Positions 14,534 through 16,580 of a DNA stretch of 16,580 nucleotides are shown here, in pieces. The stretch lies in NCBI GenBank assembly GCA_964450125.1, contig CAYVDO010000150.1, positions 1-16,580 on the forward strand, written 5' to 3'. This DNA comes from JADJOY01 sp964450125. Lineage in GTDB: Bacteria > JADJOY01. Below the pieces are notes generated by a model. The model had not been told where the DNA came from and searched no databases. It saw only the letters and a program-made list of their open reading frames with translations. The position numbers and the translations under genes are program-made. The stretch's first letter is position 1; each line of letters opens with the position of its first letter.

Positions 14534-15610
14534 TCAAGGACCCGGCAGCCGTCCGTGGGTGGCGAGGCGAACGCGCAGGACCGCGTGATCGGCGGTGATG
14601 TAGAGCGTCGCGCCGTCCTCGTCGCCGAACGCGCAGTTCGAGGTGGCGACCGACGTGCGAATGGTTCCGAGATGAGTGCCGTCGGGCGCGAAGACGTACA
14701 CGCCGCCTGGACCCGCTGCGAACAGATTCCCCGCGAGGTCGGTCTTCAGGCCGTCGGGATTGCCTGGCCAAGCCCCGACCCACGGCGACGCGTCGGCGAA
14801 AATGCGGCCGGTGCCCAGCGTGCCGTCGACGGCGATCGCATAGGCCATCCAGACCGGGCGGCTCGCATCGGCATTCGACACGTAGAGTGTACGCTCGTCG
14901 GGCGAGAGCGCGATGCCGTTCGGCGCGCGCAGCTCGCCGGTGAGCAAGCGTAGCGAGCCGTCGATGGCGCGGACGTACACACCGCTGAATGCGAGCTCGC
15001 GCGCCGGATCCTCGAAGCCTCCCGGCAACCCGAACGGTGGGTCGGTGAAATAGAGAGCCCCGCTCGAAGCTCGCAGCACGTCGTTCGGGCTGTTGAGCCG
15101 CTTGCCCAGATAGCGGTCGGCCAGCGTGGTGAACGTGCCGTCCGCCTCGAGTCGTGCGATGCGACGATCACCGTGCTGCGCCAGGATCAGGCGCCCCTCA
15201 CCGTCGAGCGTCAACCCATTCGAGCCAGGCTCGCGACCCGCGAAATCCCCCCCACCACTGAAGCCGGACGGGTGAAGGAGCGCGCGCGCCACTTCGCCAG
15301 CGCGCACGCTGTAGACGGCATTCTTCGGGATGTCCGAGAAGAGCAGGCGTCTGTCACTTTTCACCCACAACGGTCCTTCCAGCCAGTCATGTCCATCGGA
15401 GACGACCTCCACCGTCGCGTCGCGCGGCACGATCGTGTCGATCCGCGGATCGAAGCGCTCGATGCGGCGTTCGGCCGGCTGGCTCGCCGAAGCTGCTGCG
15501 ACCCCGAACAGCACGCACGCGAGCTGAGCCAGGGCGACGAACCGCGCGGCCCACCGAGGTCGGCGCACGGCCGGCACCGCCCGCGCCCTGGTGTCAGTCC
15601 TCGCGTACAT
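14534..15610 (-). CDS. Exported SMP-30/gluconolactonase-like beta-propeller protein
   Basis: Encodes 358 residues. Residues 22-43 are a hydrophobic signal or anchor following an Arg-rich start, so export is likely. The rest is a six-bladed beta-propeller of the SMP-30/gluconolactonase/LRE family: EGPLW (78-82), LNSPNDV (172-178), APNGIALSPDE (229-239) and NPDGLKTD (284-291). These supply the expected metal ligands Glu78, Asn176, Asn231 and Asp286. The family hydrolyses lactones, but the substrate here is unknown. The ATG at 15610 is chosen because it is two bases after the bufferin-like stop and directly precedes the signal region; the longer upstream frame is a shadow of that gene. It is the third gene of the DUF2063-bufferin operon. 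Confidence 0.87.
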   Translation of the reverse strand: MYARTDTRARAVPAVRRPRWAARFVALAQLACVLFGVAAASASQPAERRIERFDPRIDTIVPRDATVEVVSDGHDWLEGPLWVKSDRRLLFSDIPKNAVYSVRAGEVARALLHPSGFSGGGDFAGREPGSNGLTLDGEGRLILAQHGDRRIARLEADGTFTTLADRYLGKRLNSPNDVLRASSGALYFTDPPFGLPGGFEDPARELAFSGVYVRAIDGSLRLLTGELRAPNGIALSPDERTLYVSNADASRPVWMAYAIAVDGTLGTGRIFADASPWVGAWPGNPDGLKTDLAGNLFAAGPGGVYVFAPDGTHLGTIRTSVATSNCAFGDEDGATLYITADHAVLRVRLATHGRLPGP

Positions 15611-15612
15611 GC

Positions 15613-15906
15613 TCACTTCGTGGGCGCGTGCGCGGCGGCCCTCTCCAGGCGGCCGTTGGTGACGCGCAGGCACACTTCCTTCTCCTGGCGGATGAAGCCC
15701 TGGCCGCTGCACTCGTTGGTCCCGTGGCAGCCGTGTGCCCGGCAGCCTTCCGCGCTGCAATCCCCCGTACCTTTGCACTTGTTGATGCCACAGCACGGCA
15801 CCTTGCCGCCGTCGTCCTTCGGCGCGTCGGCCGCCTTGGCGAGCACGGGCACCGCCATGGCGCTCGCGAGTGCAGCAGCAAGCATCGTCTTCGACTTCAG
15901 GTTCAT
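15613..15906 (-). CDS. bufA2: Bufferin-type (BufA2-like) cysteine-rich exported peptide precursor
   Basis: Encodes 97 residues. A Sec signal peptide (1-25, cleavage after AKA) is followed by a short Asp/Lys linker. The core holds eight cysteines (38, 39, 44, 50, 55, 60, 66 and 79): CCGINKCKGTGDC, EGCRAHGCHGTNECSGQGF. The repeated C-G-x-N-x-C-K/S-G pattern matches BufA2-type bufferins, periplasmic RiPP metallophores whose cysteines are modified by a DUF692-family multinuclear iron enzyme to bind copper. The start at 15906 overlaps the upstream DUF2063 stop as ATGA and has GAGGAGG (15920-15914) seven bases before it. A doubled Cys38-Cys39 is unusual. Modification and copper binding are inferred from the family. 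Confidence 0.82.
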   Translation of the reverse strand: MNLKSKTMLAAALASAMAVPVLAKAADAPKDDGGKVPCCGINKCKGTGDCSAEGCRAHGCHGTNECSGQGFIRQEKEVCLRVTNGRLERAAAHAPTK

Positions 15907-16580
15907 GGCGCATCCTCCTCGAAGCGGCGCTCCGCATTCGAGGAATGCGCCGCGGTTGGTGTGAAGACTTCCAGCTCGATCAGCGAGCGAAATGCCGCAA
16001 TCCAGTCGCTCACCGGTAATGGCTCGTCCGCGCCCTCGGTCGCTCGCTCGTACGCCTCGGCGAGCGACGTCTCGCCGGCCAGCGCGAGCTCCACCAGCGA
16101 GGCTTCCAGCGCGCCGAGCGTCGAGAGCCGCACGGCGAAGCCCACACGGTGGATCAGCACGATCTGCGCCCGGCCTTCGAGCGCGACGTCGACGTCTTCG
16201 TCGGGCGTGTCGTGAAGCCGCCACAGATCCGCGATTGGCCACCGCGATCGGACCAGCGCAGTGCCGGGTCGCGTCCGCACGCGAAGCTCGAGCACGGCGG
16301 CGGGATCGAGAGCACGCAACGCGCTCCACGTGAGCGGCTCCGCATCGCCAGCCACGAATGCCTCCGCGAGATGGCGCTCGGCGCGCGCCAGATCGGGCAA
16401 GAACGGCAACGCGCATGTCAGATCGTCCCCCTCGAGGAAACCCGCGAGACGATCGCCTGCGTGCCCGAGGTCGAACGAGCGGGGAGCGAAGCGCCCGAGA
16501 TAGCGACGAATCAGCGCGTGGAACGGCCCATCACCGACGATGCGAGCGACGGCGCGGTACTCGAGCTGCAACGCATCGAC
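15903..16580 (-). CDS. bufC: DUF2063/BufC-like partner protein of bufferin biosynthesis, 5' end missing
   Basis: The frame stays open to the window edge, giving about 225 residues without the true start. The opening residues VDALQLEYRAVARIVGDGPF and RRYLGRFAPRSFDLGHAGDRLAGFLEG, then PFLPDLARAERHLAEAF, fit the DUF2063 pattern with its H/P-RS-x-D/S-L-G and LPDLA-x-x-E motifs. The C-terminal half (about residues 95-190) is less conserved. In bufferin loci this family (BufC) works with the MNIO enzyme on the precursor. Here it directly precedes and overlaps the precursor by four bases, so the two are coupled. The MNIO (DUF692) gene is not in the window and would be expected upstream, beyond 16580. 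Confidence 0.8.
   Translation of the reverse strand, partial: VDALQLEYRAVARIVGDGPFHALIRRYLGRFAPRSFDLGHAGDRLAGFLEGDDLTCALPFLPDLARAERHLAEAFVAGDAEPLTWSALRALDPAAVLELRVRTRPGTALVRSRWPIADLWRLHDTPDEDVDVALEGRAQIVLIHRVGFAVRLSTLGALEASLVELALAGETSLAEAYERATEGADEPLPVSDWIAAFRSLIELEVFTPTAAHSSNAERRFEEDAP

Noticed and set aside
15611..15937. Longer start for the SMP-30 gene
   Set aside because: The added frame is an out-of-frame reading of the bufferin precursor. The signal peptide begins at 15610.
15907..16416. Longer start for the bufferin precursor
   Set aside because: The upstream extension is Arg-rich, runs inside the DUF2063 gene in another frame and would bury the signal peptide; the ATG at 15906 has a strong RBS.

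Overview
The window is very GC-rich, dense and bacterial. A PilT retraction ATPase, exported proteins with Sec- or Tat-like signals and a bufferin-type peptide point to a Gram-negative cell. A CYP142-like P450, HugZ-like and SRPBCC/ArsR genes, and a ten-N scaffold gap (7487-7496), suggest a metagenome-assembled or draft genome of a high-GC lineage such as Myxococcota, Binatota or a related group. That taxonomic placement is inference only. There are 17 protein genes, one cut by the right edge. I see no rRNA, tRNA, CRISPR array or transposase.

Left block (44-3009, plus strand): two tandem paralogous glycosyltransferase-like genes that overlap by four bases, then a small UPF0316-type membrane protein, probably one operon. 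Its end overlaps, tail to tail, a minus-strand M50 site-2-protease-like membrane protein (2976-4808). A divergent pilT follows (4964-6160).

Middle block (6161-8316): two cyclic-nucleotide-binding-domain genes face each other, one fused to a GAF domain and one minimal with a degenerate nucleotide pocket. Around them lie four copies of an unnamed structured repeat (copies at about 6261, 7377, 7497 and 8230). Each complete copy has a conserved G-rich block, a hairpin whose sequence varies but whose pairing is kept, and a G-rich hairpin closing on a CTG-GAA-CAG loop. The scaffold gap falls inside one copy. A separate perfect 20-bp inverted repeat sits just before the CNB-GAF gene.

Right-centre (8317-11736): an exported purple-acid-phosphatase-like enzyme diverges from a CYP142-like cytochrome P450, which is followed by a HugZ/PNPOx-like protein with a DUF2470 tail.

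Right (11765-16580): a minus-strand operon encodes an ArsR repressor, a cytosolic SRPBCC protein and an exported SRPBCC protein, joined by two ATGA overlaps. It has a readable promoter whose -10 lies in a 12-bp palindrome that almost touches the start codon, which suggests autoregulation and a nearly leaderless mRNA. A divergent ankyrin-repeat protein with an HTH-like N-terminus follows. At the right edge a second minus-strand operon encodes a DUF2063/BufC-like partner protein (5' end off the window), an eight-cysteine exported bufferin-like precursor and an exported SMP-30/gluconolactonase-like protein. This looks like a copper-buffering RiPP locus in an unusual order; its modifying DUF692 (MNIO) enzyme would be expected beyond position 16580. 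The two strongest leads are the structured repeat family and this bufferin locus.
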